This document shows positions 22,678-34,234 of a stretch of DNA of 64,000 nt, one piece after another. Below the pieces are notes generated by a model. The model was given only the letters and a program-made list of their open reading frames with translations. It ran no database searches and was not told the origin of the DNA. This DNA is from Scilla litardierei. Taxonomy: Eukaryota; Streptophyta; Magnoliopsida; Asparagales; Asparagaceae. The number at the start of each line of letters is the position of its first letter. Positions within the stretch are counted from its first letter, which is position 1. Position numbers and translations under genes: made by a program. Location: positions 1 to 64,000 of the forward strand of contig JAULAV010008620.1 of the NCBI GenBank assembly GCA_030789695.1, written 5' to 3'.

Positions 22678-24840
22678 AGATTATTTTAGAAAATGTTGAA
22701 AATAGCCCAGATCTTATGAATATCCACAAAAATTTCTGTTGGAACCGAAAGATTACCATCTTCAATTAAAATATAAGAGAACACAAAATTAAGCGATAAA
22801 AATTATATCATTTAATATAAAGATCTATGTCTTTCAAAAAATGTAAAAAATTGCTAGGTGCTAAGATAAATTCTTAAAAAGGTCTGTTGGAATCGGGAGA
22901 TCGCCATATTCAATAAAAAAATAAAAGAAGGCAAAATTAGGCCCAAAATCATGTTATTTAATAAAAAGATCCATATCTTCAAGAAAATATTGAAAATAGG
23001 CTTGAGGTCAGAAAAATCCGTAAAAATGTCCGCTGGAACCGGGAGATCGCCATCGTCAACTAAAAAAATAAGAGAAGACAAACTTAGGCGATAAAAATCA
23101 TCATTTAATTAAAAAATCCATATCCTCAATTAAACGTATAAAATAGCACCGAGCTCAAAAAAATCTTCAAAATTGTCCATTGGAAACATGAGATTGATTT
23201 CTCAACTGAAAAATAAGAGAATATAAACTTAGGCGATAAAAATCGTATCATTTAATAAAAAGATCACTATCTTCCATAAAATAAAGAAAATAGCCCCCAG
23301 CTCAGAAAAATCCGCAAAAAATGATTGTTGGAACCGAGAGATTGCCGTCTTCAATTGGAAAATATGACAAGCCAAACTTAGGCTATACAAATCAGATCGT
23401 TTAATAAAAAGAGACATATGCTCCATAAAATGTAGAAAGTAGCTCGAAGCTCAAAAAAATCCGCAAAAATGTCCATTGGAACCGGGGGATCGACATCTTC
23501 AACTGAAAAATAAGAGAAGACAAAATTAGGCCAAAAATCATATCCTTTAATAAAAAGATTCATATCTTTCATAAAATGTAGAAAATAGCCCTGAGCTCTG
23601 AAAAATTCGTAAAAATATCAGTTGGAACTAGGAGATTGTAATCTTCAACTGAAAAAAGAAAAGTCAAAATTAGGCCAAAAATCATATCATTTAATAAAAA
23701 TACATATCTTACAGGAAATGTAGAAAAATAGTCCCAAGCAAAGAAAGTTTGCAAAAATGTCTGTCAGAACCGGTAGATCGCCATCTTCACCTGAAAAATT
23801 TAGAGAAGAAAAATATAGGCTATAAAAATCTTCTCATTTAATATAAATATACATATCTTCCATAAAATGTAGAAAATAGCCCTGATCTCAGAAAAATCCG
23901 CAAAAATATCAGTTGGAACCGGGAGATCGACATCTTCAATCGAAAAATATGAGAAGGCAAAATTAGGTCAAAAATAAAATCATTTAATAAAAAGATCCAT
24001 ATCTTCTAGAAAATTTAGAAAATAGACCCGAGGTCAGAATAATCCGTAAAATTGTCCGTTGGAACTGGGAGATCGCCATCTTCAGCTAAAAACATGAGAA
24101 GACAAAATTTGGCAAAAAAATTATATCATTTAATGAAAAGATCAATAACTTTCCGAAAATGTAGAAAAATAGCCCCGAGCCCAGAAAAATCCGCAAAAAT
24201 CCTGTTGGAACCGGGAGAATGGCACTTCAGCTGAAAAATAAGAGAAGACAAAATTACGCGATAAAAATTATTTCATTTATTCTAAAGGTCCATATCTTTT
24301 AGATAATGTTGAAAATAGCCCGAGCTCAAAAAAATCCGCACAAATGTAAATTGGAACCGTGAGATCGTCATCTTCAACTGAAAAAAGAGAAGAAAAAATT
24401 GGGTCAAAAAATCATATCATTTAATAATAATATCCATATGTTCTAGAAAAGGTAGAATAATAGTCCCAAGCTAAGAAAAATCCGCCAAAATGTCTGTTGG
24501 AATGGGTAGATTGCCGAGAAGATAAAATTAGGCCAAAAATGATACATATCTTCCAGAAAATGTAGAAAGTAGCCCTGAGCTCAGAAAAATCCATGAAAAT
24601 ATCCGTTGGAAGAGAGAGATCGCTATCTTCAACTGAAAAATAAGAGAAGAACAAATTTGGGAAAAAATCATATCATTTAACTAAAAGATGCATATCTTCA
24701 AGACAATAAACAAAACAGCACCGACCTAAGTAAAATTATCAAAACTGTCTGTTTGAACCGGGAGATCACCATCTTCAACTAAAATATTTTCTTGAAGATG
24801 CATATCTTCAAGAAAATAAAGAAAATATATCCGACCTAAA
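22678..24840 (-). repeat. 149-bp satellite array, inverted orientation
   Basis: About 14-15 monomers reading as the reverse complement of the first arrays (CCGGGAGATCGCCATCTTCA, AAAAATAAGAGAAGACAAAA, CATATCATTTAATAAAAAG). Degeneracy is similar to the forward arrays. A rearranged end is visible at 24780-24840, where an AGATGCATATCTTCAAG block is repeated out of phase. Confidence 0.95.
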
Positions 24841-26267
24841 ACATGGAATGTGCTCAAGCCTAATGAAAGAGGAACTCAAATTCAAAGTGAAAGCGCGCGT
24901 CAACATCTGATCGACTTCAAACGTCTTCATTTAAGTCTAGTGTGTGAGTTGGTCTTTAGAATTATGTTAATGCCAAGATTGATTGCACACACACAAAATG
25001 TTTTCGAAACAAAGTTTTTTTGAAAGCTCTTTTTAAAATCGTTGAGAGCATTAGCTATTTGATTTAATCTTCGTAGTCAACCTCCAACATCCGAGAGTTG
25101 ATTATTCATATTCTAGCTGAGTTTCAGTGAAAAGTGCTCTGGGAGTCGACTACCAAAGGAGGGAGTTGACTACCAGCTGTGAGCAGATTTTCAAAGAAAT
25201 CTCTCTGGGAGTCGACTACCAGCTGCGTTTCTACCATTTGACTTTACTCCCTCAATTCCCTCATCTCCTTAATTTATGGGCCAAAGTCAAAATTATTTTG
25301 AATTTCAAATTCATCTTAGAAACTCTAGAAATAGAGCCCCTTGAGAACATTTCAAAGAACCAATTTTATTATCATATTTTAAGCTAAAGTTATATTTCTG
25401 AAATTCTTAAGTCGCTCTCAATCACTCTCATCGTTATAGCCAAATTCTGATTTTAAATTTCTGATCTCATATTTTTTTGAAAGTCCTTTTTGAGATCTAT
25501 TTCATTTTTAAAATCATTTTTCAAAATCCCACGTTCTTGATTTAATATTCTTTGAAGGATCTAGATCACATCGAATCAATATATATTCATTGTGTGATCT
25601 AAGATCACTTTGAATTCTTTAAGCCACATAAGCACAAATTGCAATATTATCTTGGCTATAGAATTCGTGTTGGGTGTAAACCAATCTCCATCAAATAATG
25701 TGGAGAATTGGATCTTTGTTTTACTTGGGATTTCCTTTGTGATAAGGGTTGTGAAAATCCTAGACAAGTCAAGGTGGTTGGAAATCCTGGTAGGGATACT
25801 AGGTCGTTGGAAATCCTAGCGAGTGAAGCTAGGTAATTGTATTGCCAAGGAAATAGTGGATTGAATCTCGTACCGGATTGGTCGGGGTCTGGACGTATCC
25901 AGGTTGTGGGAAACCAGGATAAAGATCTCTTGTCTCTGCGTGCTTTCTGCGTTTGTTTATTTATTTGTGCAAGATATTTCTTTGTTGTTAATATATCATA
26001 TTTGTAATCATTCATTAATATATTGCAAAGTTGCTTTTCTTTATTCCGCTGTGTTAATATCTCTATGTTTATGATATTTATCAGTTTGTAATTATTCCTT
26101 GTAATTTCACTATCTTATTTTGTTGATTAAGAACCAAGCGTAGATCACTCTACTTGGTTTCTTAGGCAACATTGGAAGGGAATTATTGTGTTGTACTAAT
26201 CAACGAAAAAAAATTTAATTCATACACCACTTTTCAAGCCCCTTCTACTGTTGTTTGCTATCCACAG
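24841..26267 (+). mobile_element. Copia LTR-like region
   Basis: Non-coding, about 1.4 kb. Its opening phrases (TGTGCTCAAGCCTAATGAAA, AAGTGAAAGCGCGCGTCAAC) and its three GGGAGTCGACTACCA-type repeats at 25141-25230 resemble long LTRs of plant copia elements. It ends …TCCACAGGATCCAACA at about 26270. A TG start and a paired LTR were not found, and it runs directly into an antisense gag fragment of another copia copy. LTR identity is therefore an inference. Confidence 0.45.
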
Positions 26268-26685
26268 GATCCAACATCATCTGGTGATTCGTCCCCGCTA
26301 TCTTCATCACATGTTGTCACAAATGAATTCCCTTTCTTCTCCACATAGTTTCTTTTCATCACAAAGCAATCTTTAATGAAATGGCCTTGTTTCTTGTAAT
26401 AAAAACATTGCAATAAATAGCAGTATTGTTCTCAGAAGAATTATTTGCAGGATTAAATTTATTGAAACGATTGAACCTGTTTGTCATTTCAGCTCTTCCC
26501 TGTGGAGTCTTGATGTATCTTCTAAATCCTCTCACCATTGACGCTAGCTCCTTATCAAGCTCTTCATCGCTTTCTTCAATGGCTTTAAATGCTAAAGACT
26601 TCGAGCTCTTAGCCTCAGATTTCTCCTCCTTTTCTCTAGATTCTGTTGTCTTTAATTCATGCACATGCGACATCAAATTTCCAAC
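26268..26685 (-). pseudogene. Ty1/copia gag fragment with zinc knuckle, antisense
   Basis: Read leftward from 26676: MSHVHELKTTESREKEEKSE, SLAFKAIEESDEELDKELAS, FNRFNKFNPANNSSENN. After a frameshift follows QCFYYKKQGHFIKDC and SFVTTCDEDSGDESP. The acidic stretch followed by a CX2CX4HX4C knuckle is typical of copia gag upstream of protease. The second Cys is Tyr here (CFYY…H…C), so zinc binding would be impaired. Truncated on both sides: by the LTR-like sequence at 26267 and by a second copia fragment in opposite orientation at about 26690. Confidence 0.75.
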
Positions 26686-26689
26686 TAAA

Positions 26690-27540
26690 AAAGAAAGAGA
26701 ATATTTTAAGCTTGTAGAAGAACGCTTTTGTTCTGTGGATAACTTTCTTGCTGGTGCATTAATGTCTCAACTTATGTCCACGAAGTTCAATGGGACTAAG
26801 AACATGTAAGAAGATATCCTTACGCAAGACTTAAGTCATTAGGTATGCAAATGGAGGATTCCTTCTTCGTTCAGTTTATTTTAAATTTATCACCTTCTGA
26901 GTATGATGCTTTTCAAATCAATTATAACATTTATAAAAGGACACGTGGGATATTAATGAATTAACTGGAAAGCTCATTCAAGAGGAAAATCGGTTAAAGA
27001 ACTTGGGTGGCCACTCTGTTATCCTTACCACTCATAGAACTGCACAGTTGCCCAAGCCAAAAGATAAGAAATTCAAGAGAAAATGACCTATTAAAGGTGA
27101 ACATTCTAGAAAGAAGGAACATTATGTGAATAGGTGTCGTTTCTACAAAAAGGAAGGACATTGGTAGAAGGATTGTCTCAAATGTAAGGCATGGTTTTAA
27201 AAGAAAGGGATTTCGTTCAATCCAAACCATAAACCTCATTAAGAACTATCTGTTTATGTGGAATCGCATGAAGGCTCCTATTAAAGGCATATGTACTTAT
27301 CGTCTAGTCCTTGATACTGGCTATCAATTGGACTTAAGAACTTAAATATGACTTTTTATGTTCCGACAATTACAACGAATCTTGTTTCCCTTCTGAAGTT
27401 GGATTTAAGTGGTTATAAATGTAAATTTGAACATGGATGTGTTAATTTATACAATCATGTTAAACTTGTTAATTCAGATATACTTATTGATGGATTGTAT
27501 AAATTAAATCTTAATAATGAATTATCTGAACCTTGGTGGA
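26690..27540 (+). pseudogene. Ty1/copia gag to pre-integrase fragment, copy 1
   Basis: Starts at YFKLVEERFCSVDNFLAGAL (UBN2-type gag), passes a decayed knuckle (CRFYKKEGHW, stop, KDCLKCKAWF). It ends in a pre-integrase stretch (YVPTITTNLVSLLKLDLSGY … DILIDGLYKLNLNNE). Many stops and shifts. At 27540 it passes into satellite at …CCTTGGTGGATCTTTAT. The same fragment with the same right junction occurs at 31166-32022, at about 85-90% identity. Confidence 0.85.
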
Positions 27541-30500
27541 TCTTTATATTATTATTAAATGATATGATTTTTATAACCTAAGTTTGTCTTCTCTACTTTT
27601 TTCAATTGGAGATGGCGATCTACCGGTTCCAACGGACATTTTTGCGTATTTTCATAACTTGGGGCTATTTTTCAATGATATGATTTGTATAGCCTAAGCT
27701 TGTCATCTCTTATTTTTCATTTGGAAATGGAGGCTCCCGGTTCCAACGGACAATTTTACGGATTTATCTAACCTCGGTGCTATTTTCCTGTATTTTCAGG
27801 AAGATATCGATCATTTTATTAAGTGATATGATTTTTTGGCCTAATATTGTCTTCTCTTATTTTTTTTCGTTGATGATGGTGATCTCCCGGTTCCAACAGA
27901 CTTTTTACGGATTTTTCTGAGCTCTCGACTTTTTTCTATATTATCAAGAAGATATCGATTGTTTTATTAAATGGTATAATTTTTTGGCCTAATTTTTCTT
28001 CTCTTAATTTTTTGTTGATGATGGCGATCTCTCGGTTCCAACAGACATTTTTGCAGATTTTGCTGTGCTCGGAGCTATTTTCTGTATTATCTAGAGGATA
28101 TCGATCGTTTTATTAAATGATTATTTTTTGGCCTAATTTTGTCTCTTTTTATTTGTTAAATTTTACAATCTCCCGGTTCCAACGGACATTTTTGCGGAGA
28201 TTTATGAGCTTCAAGGCTATTTTCTAAATTTTTTGAAAGATAAGAATCTTTATGTTAAATGATATGATTTTTATATCCTAATTTTGTCTTCTCTTATATT
28301 TTAGTTGAACATAGCGATCTCACGGTTCCAACGGACATTTTTACAGATTTTTCCGAGATCGGTGCTATTTTCAACATTTTATGGAAGATATTGATCTTTA
28401 TATTAAATGATATAATTTTTATAGATTAAGTTTGTCTTCTATTTTTTAAGAAAAAGATGGTGATCTCCTGGTTCCAACGGATATTTTTGCGGATTTTTAT
28501 AAGCTCGGGGCAGTTTTTCTACATTTTCTGGAAGATATGTATCTTTTTATTAAATGATATGAATTTTTGGCCCAATTTTGTCTTCTCTTATTTTTTTTCG
28601 TTGAAGATAGAGATGTCACTGTTACAACGGACATTTTTGCGGATTTTTCTGACCTCCGGAGTATTTTCTTAATTTTCTGTAAGATGTGAATCTTTATATT
28701 AAATGATATGATTTTTATAGCCTAATTTTGTCTTCTCTTATTTTTCAGTTGAAGATGGTGATATCCCAGTTACAACGAACATTTCTGTGGATTTTGCTGA
28801 GCTCAATGCTATTTTCAATATTTTCTGGAAGATATAGATGTTTTTATTAAATGATATGATTTTTTGGCCTAATTTTGTCTTCTCTAATTTTTTCGTTGAA
28901 GATAGTGATCTCTCCATTCAAACGAACATTTTGTGAATTTTTTCGAGCTCCGTGCTACTTTCTACATTTTCTATAAGATATGGATCTTTATATTAAATGA
29001 TATGATTTTTTATAGCCGTATTTTGCCTTCTCTTATTTTTCAGTTGAAGATGGCGATCCACCAGTCCCAACGAAAATTTTTGCAGATTTATCTAACCTTC
29101 GATCTATTTTCTACATTTTCTGTAAGATATGGATCTTTAAATTAAATGATATGATTTTTATCGCCTTATTTGTATCTTCTTTGTTTTTTCAGTTGAAGAT
29201 GGTGATCTCCCAATTCCAACGGACATTTTTGCTGATTATTTCGAACTCGGTCTATTTTCTACAATTTCTGGAAGCTATAAATGATAAGATTTATATAGCC
29301 TAATTTTGTCTTCTTATATTTTTCAGTTGAAGATGGTGATTCCGGTTCCAACGGACATTTTTGAGGATTTTTCTAAGCTCGAGTCTATTATCTTCATTTT
29401 CTGGAAGATATGGATCTTTATTTTAAATGATATGATTTATATAGCCTAATTTTGTCATCTCTTATTTTCCAGTTGAAGATGGCGATATCCCGGTTCCAAG
29501 GGTTTTTTGTGGAATTTTCTAAGCTCAGTATTATTTTCTACATTTTCTGGAAGATATGGATCTTTTTATTAAATGATGTGATATTTTGGCCTAATTTTGT
29601 ATTCTCTTATTTTTTCAGTTCAATACGGCGATCTCCTGATTCCAACTGAAATTTTTGCATATTTTCCTGGGCTTGGGGCTATTTTCAACTTTTTCTGTAA
29701 AATATGGATCTTTATATTAAATAATATGATTTTTATCGCCTAATTTTCTCTTCTCCTATTTTTAAGTTTAAAATGGCATTCTCCCGGGTCCAACTGAAAT
29801 TTTTGCCGATTTTTCTGAGCACGGGGCTATTTTCTAAATTTTACGAATGATAAGGATATTTTTATTAAATGATAAGATTTTTGGCTTAATTTAGTCTTTT
29901 CTTATTTTTTCAATTGAATATGGCGATCTACCGGTTTCAACGGACATTTTTGTGGATTCTTCTGAAATCCGGTCTATTTTCTACATTTTCTGGAAGATAT
30001 GAATATTTTTATTAAATGATATGATTTTATGGCCGAATTTTGTCTTCCCTAATTTTTAAGTTGAAAATTGCGATCTCCTGGCTCCAATGAACATTTTTGC
30101 GGATTTTTCTAAGCTCGGTGATATTTTCTATATTTTCTGATAGATATGGTTCTTTATATTAAAAGATATGATTTTTATATCCTAATTTTTTTTTCTCTTA
30201 TTTTTCAATTGAAAATGTCGATCTTCTCCAATGGACATTTTTGCGTATTTTCTAACCTCGGGGCTATTTTTTGCGTTTTATGGAAGATATGGATCTTTTT
30301 ATTAAATGAAATAATTTTGGACCTAACTTTGTCTTCTCTTATTTTTTAGTTGGGGATCGCTATTTCCCGGTTCCAACCGACATTTTTGCGGATTTTTCTG
30401 AGCTCGGGAATATTTTCTTTATTTTCTGGAAGATATCGATCGTTTTATTAACTAATATGAATTTTTAGCCTAATTTGGTATTCTCTTATTTTTTTCGTTG

Positions 30501-31010
30501 AATATGGCAATCGTCCGGTTACAACGAACTTTTTTACAGATCTTTCTAAGCTCATGCTTATTTCTACATTTTCTGTAAGATATGGATCTTTATATTAAAT
30601 GATATGAGTTTTATCGTCTAATTTTTTCTTCTCTTATCTTTTATTTGCGTTGGTGATCTCCCGATTCCAACGGAAATTTTAGCAGATTTTTTTGAGCTCG
30701 GGTCTATTTTCTAAATTTTATGAAAGATATGGATCTTGTTATTAAATGATATGACTTTTTGGATTAATTTGGTATTTTCTTATTTTTAAGTTGAAGATGG
30801 CGATCTCCCAATTCCAACAGACATTTTTGCGAATTGTGCTAAGCTTCAGGCTATTTTCTACATTTTCTAGAAGATATGGATCGTTTTTTTAAATGATATG
30901 ATTTTTGGCCAAATTGTGTTTTCTTTTATTTTTAAGTTGACAATTACGATCTCCCGGTTTCAACGGACATTTTTCCTGATTTTTCTGAGTGCAGGGCTAT
31001 TTTTTAACAT
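27541..31010 (+). repeat. 149-bp satellite array, forward orientation
   Basis: About 23 monomers. This stretch shows the two linked monomer variants most clearly. One type has TGTAAGATATGAATCTTTAT with TATTAAATG and ATAGCC. The other has TGGAAGATATGGATCTTTTT with ATTAAATG and TTGGCC. The type with TATATTA nearly always carries ATAGCC. Confidence 0.95.
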
Positions 31011-32022
31011 TTACTTGGTTTTGTATGAGGAAAAACATGATGTTATCACAGATGACAGCACTGAGGATGGGGAGTTTAAAATGAAGTGTTGGGAATGGTC
31101 TAATAGTTTAAGCTTGATGTTATGCGAACAACCATGGCAAATAACATTAAGGGCACAAGTCCACAAACTGAAAAGCAAGCGAATATCTTAAGCTTGTGGA
31201 AGAACGCTTTCGTTATGTGGATAAGTCTCTTGCTGGTGCCTTAATGTTTCAACTTACGTACATGAAGTTCAATGGGAATAAGAGCAAGCAAGAACACATC
31301 ATTGAAATGACAAACATTGCAGCAAGACTTAAGGCATTAGGTATGCAAGTGGATGATTCCTTCATCATTCAGTTTATACTGAATTCATTACCTTCTGAGT
31401 ATGGAGCTTTCCAAATAAATTATAACACTATAAAGGACAAGTGTGATATTAATGTATTAACTAAAAAGCTCATTCAAGAGGAAAATAGGTTAAAGAACTT
31501 TGGAGGACACTCCGTTACCTAACCACTCATATAACTGCAAAGTTGCTTAAGCCAAAACGTAAGAAATTCAAGAGGAAAGGATCTATTAAAGGTGAACATT
31601 CTAGAAAGAAAGAACATTATGGGAATATGTGTCGTTTCTACAAAAAGAAAGGACATTGGCAGAAGGATTAGCTCAAATGTAAGGCATGGTTTTCAAAAGA
31701 AAGGGATCACATTCAATCCAAAGCACAATCCTCAATAAGATCTATCTGTTTATAGGGAATCACATGAAGGATCCTATTAAAGGCATATGAACTTATCGTC
31801 TAGTCCTTGATACTGGCTATCAATTGGACTTAAGTATGACTCTTTTTGATCCTACAATTACCTGGAATCTCTTTTCCCTTCTGAAGTTGGATTTATGTGG
31901 TTATAAATGTAAATTTGAACATGGATGTTTTAATTTGTATAATCGTGTTAAATTTGTTGATTCTGATATACTTATTGATGGATTGTGTAAATTAAGGCTT
32001 AATAATGAATTTCCGAACCTTT
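31011..32022 (+). pseudogene. Ty1/copia gag to pre-integrase fragment, copy 2
   Basis: Longer on the left than copy 1. A leader with no clear homology (31011-31130) is followed by ATG at 31134 (MANNIKGTSPQTEKQAN), then after a frameshift EERFRYVDKSLAGALMFQLT, KEHIIEMTNIAARLKAL-like gag, NSLPSEYGAFQINYN and LIQEENRLKNFGG. This is a UBN2-type copia gag still open for 108 codons (31196-31522). A knuckle with Tyr for the second Cys and a stop for the last (CRFYKKKGHWQKD, stop) follows, then DILIDGLCKLRLNNE before the satellite resumes at about 32023. Confidence 0.85.
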
Positions 32023-33274
32023 GTGGATCTTTATCTTTTTATTAAATGGTATGATATTTATATCCTACGTTTGTCTTCTCTTATTTTTTTGTTGGAGATG
32101 GTGGTCTAATGGTTCCAACGGACATTTTTGCGGATTTTCCTTAAATTAGGGGATTTTTCATAATTTTCTGTAAAATATGTATCTTTTTATTAAATGATAT
32201 GATTTTTATAAGCTAATTTTGTCTTCCATTTCTTTCAATTAAAGATGGTGATCTCCCGGTTCCAATGGACATTTTTGCGGATTTTTTTGAGCACGGGGCT
32301 ATTTCTAAATTTTCTAAAAGATACGTATCTTTTATTAAATGATATGATTTAATGGCCTAATTTTGTCTTCTCTTATTTTTTCAGTTGAATATGGCAATCT
32401 CTCGGTTCCAACAGACTTTTTTGCAGATTTTCTGGGCTTGCGGCTATTTTCTACATTTTCTGGAAGATATGTATCTTTTTATTATATGATATGATTTAAT
32501 GGCCAGTCATCACGTATTTTTCAATTGAATATGGCGATCTCCTGGTTCCAACTGACAATTTTGTGACTTTTTTGAGCTCAGTGCCATTTTCTACATTTTT
32601 TGAAGGATATGTATCTTTTTATTAAATGATATGATTTTTGTAGCCTAATTTTGTCATCTCTTATTTTTCAGTTGAAGATGGTGTTATCCCAGTTCCAACA
32701 GACATTTTTGCGGATATTTCTGAGCTCGGGACTATTTTCGAAATTTTCTGTAATTTTTTATCGTATTTTCTGGATGAAGATGGCGATCCCCAAGTTCTAA
32801 CGGACATTTTTGCGGATTTTTTCGAGCTCCAGGCTATTTTCTACATTTGATTAAAGATATGGATCTCTTTATTAAATGACAAGATTTTTATAGCCTAATT
32901 TTGTCTTCTCATTTTTTCAGTTGAAGATTGCGATCTCCATGTTCCAACAGACATGAATCTTTTTACTACATTTTCTGGAAGATATGAATCTTTTTATAAA
33001 TGATATGATTTTTTGGACTAATTTTGTCTCCTCTTTTTTCAGTTGAATGTTGCAATCTCCCGGTTCCAATGGACATTTGTGTGGATTTTTCTGAGCTCGA
33101 TATTATTTTCTACATTTTATGGAACATATGTATATTTTTATTAAATGATATGATTTTTCGGCCCAATGTTGTCTTCTTTTATTTTTCAATTGAAGATGGC
33201 AATCTCCCGGTTCCGACGAACATTTTTTCGGATTTTCTGAGCTCGAAGCCATTTTCTACATTTTCTGTATGATA
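32023..33274 (+). repeat. 149-bp satellite array, forward orientation
   Basis: About 8 monomers, some shortened (for example the 32745-32770 and 32940-32960 deletions). It ends at CTGTATGATA before a probable solo LTR. Confidence 0.95.
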
Positions 33275-34234
33275 TGAAATGCATGCTAAAATTAGTTTCA
33301 TTTCACTAGCAATTGATCGATTGAACAGTTAACTAATCTTGATAATCTGCACAGTATCGTGGAAGCTTGATTTTTTTGAACAGTTACGTAAAAATGTGTA
33401 ACTCTAGATAAATGATTCCTAACTTGTAATTACGGTAACACCACAGACATTGGGTTTGGGGTAACTTATAATAGCGAGGGTGCGAGAGCGACTAGTCCAG
33501 GCCTTGTTGTCACTGTGCAGGTTCTAGCAACTCATCACAGTAGCCGGTGAAAACCATCACAGATCGCAGATTATTGCACGGTTCTTAGAGAATGGTTCGC
33601 CCGGGTAGAACCCGTGGCAAGAGGTGGACTCTTGGTTGCTTACTGTACCCCATATTATAAGTCACGGTCTAGGTACGACTCAGTTAGACTCTCGTAAAAT
33701 GGACTCTTTTAATAAAGTACTTTTAATTGCTGGATATTGCTGATAATTGTAAATTGCAAGTTACATTTCTGCTTTATTTCCTTATCATCATTGTTCGCAC
33801 TTTACTTCTTTTCTCCTTAGACTGCCATGCTTGTACTTTGTATTAATCTCCATAATTAGAGATACTTTGAGTTACGTCTGATCCTGGCGACCCTTCTCTT
33901 TGTGGTGGACCCGTCAGATATTTCACAGGTCGAAGAAGTTGCACCAGAGGCTGCAGACGCTGAGTTTGCTTTAGAGTTTGACCAGGAGGACGCTGGTTAC
34001 TAAGTGTGAGTGTGAGAGAGTTTAGTATTTGATGTATCAGAGTGGCTTGGTGTGTATTTGTATTCGGTTGTATTTCCTTTTATGTACGTTGCTGATTGTA
34101 ATAAGGTTGTAAACCATTTTTATTATGAGTATTTTGGCGAATTTCTGCAACAGAGCATGTATTGACTTTATTAGTGCCTATCAGGACTTGCGCATGTTCC
34201 AAACAGTAACGGGCCCTGAGAGTGGGTCGTTACA
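33275..34234 (+). mobile_element. Probable solo LTR, about 960 bp
   Basis: Starts TGAAATGCATGC and ends GTGGGTCGTTACA, giving TG...CA ends; a terminal GTTACA is common in plant Ty3/gypsy chromovirus LTRs. AATAAAGTAC near 33711 could serve as a polyadenylation signal. No gag-pol lies next to it. The 5-bp flanks (TGATA and GACAT) do not match, and satellite resumes about 60% of a monomer out of step, so the locus has been rearranged since insertion. A short frame at 33920-34000 (EEVAPEAADAEFALEFDQED) is not recognised. Confidence 0.5.

Noticed and set aside
33920..34005. Acidic frame ending EEVAPEAADAEFALEFDQED as the end of a pol gene
   Set aside because: Only about 30 codons, inside what looks like an LTR, and not recognisable.
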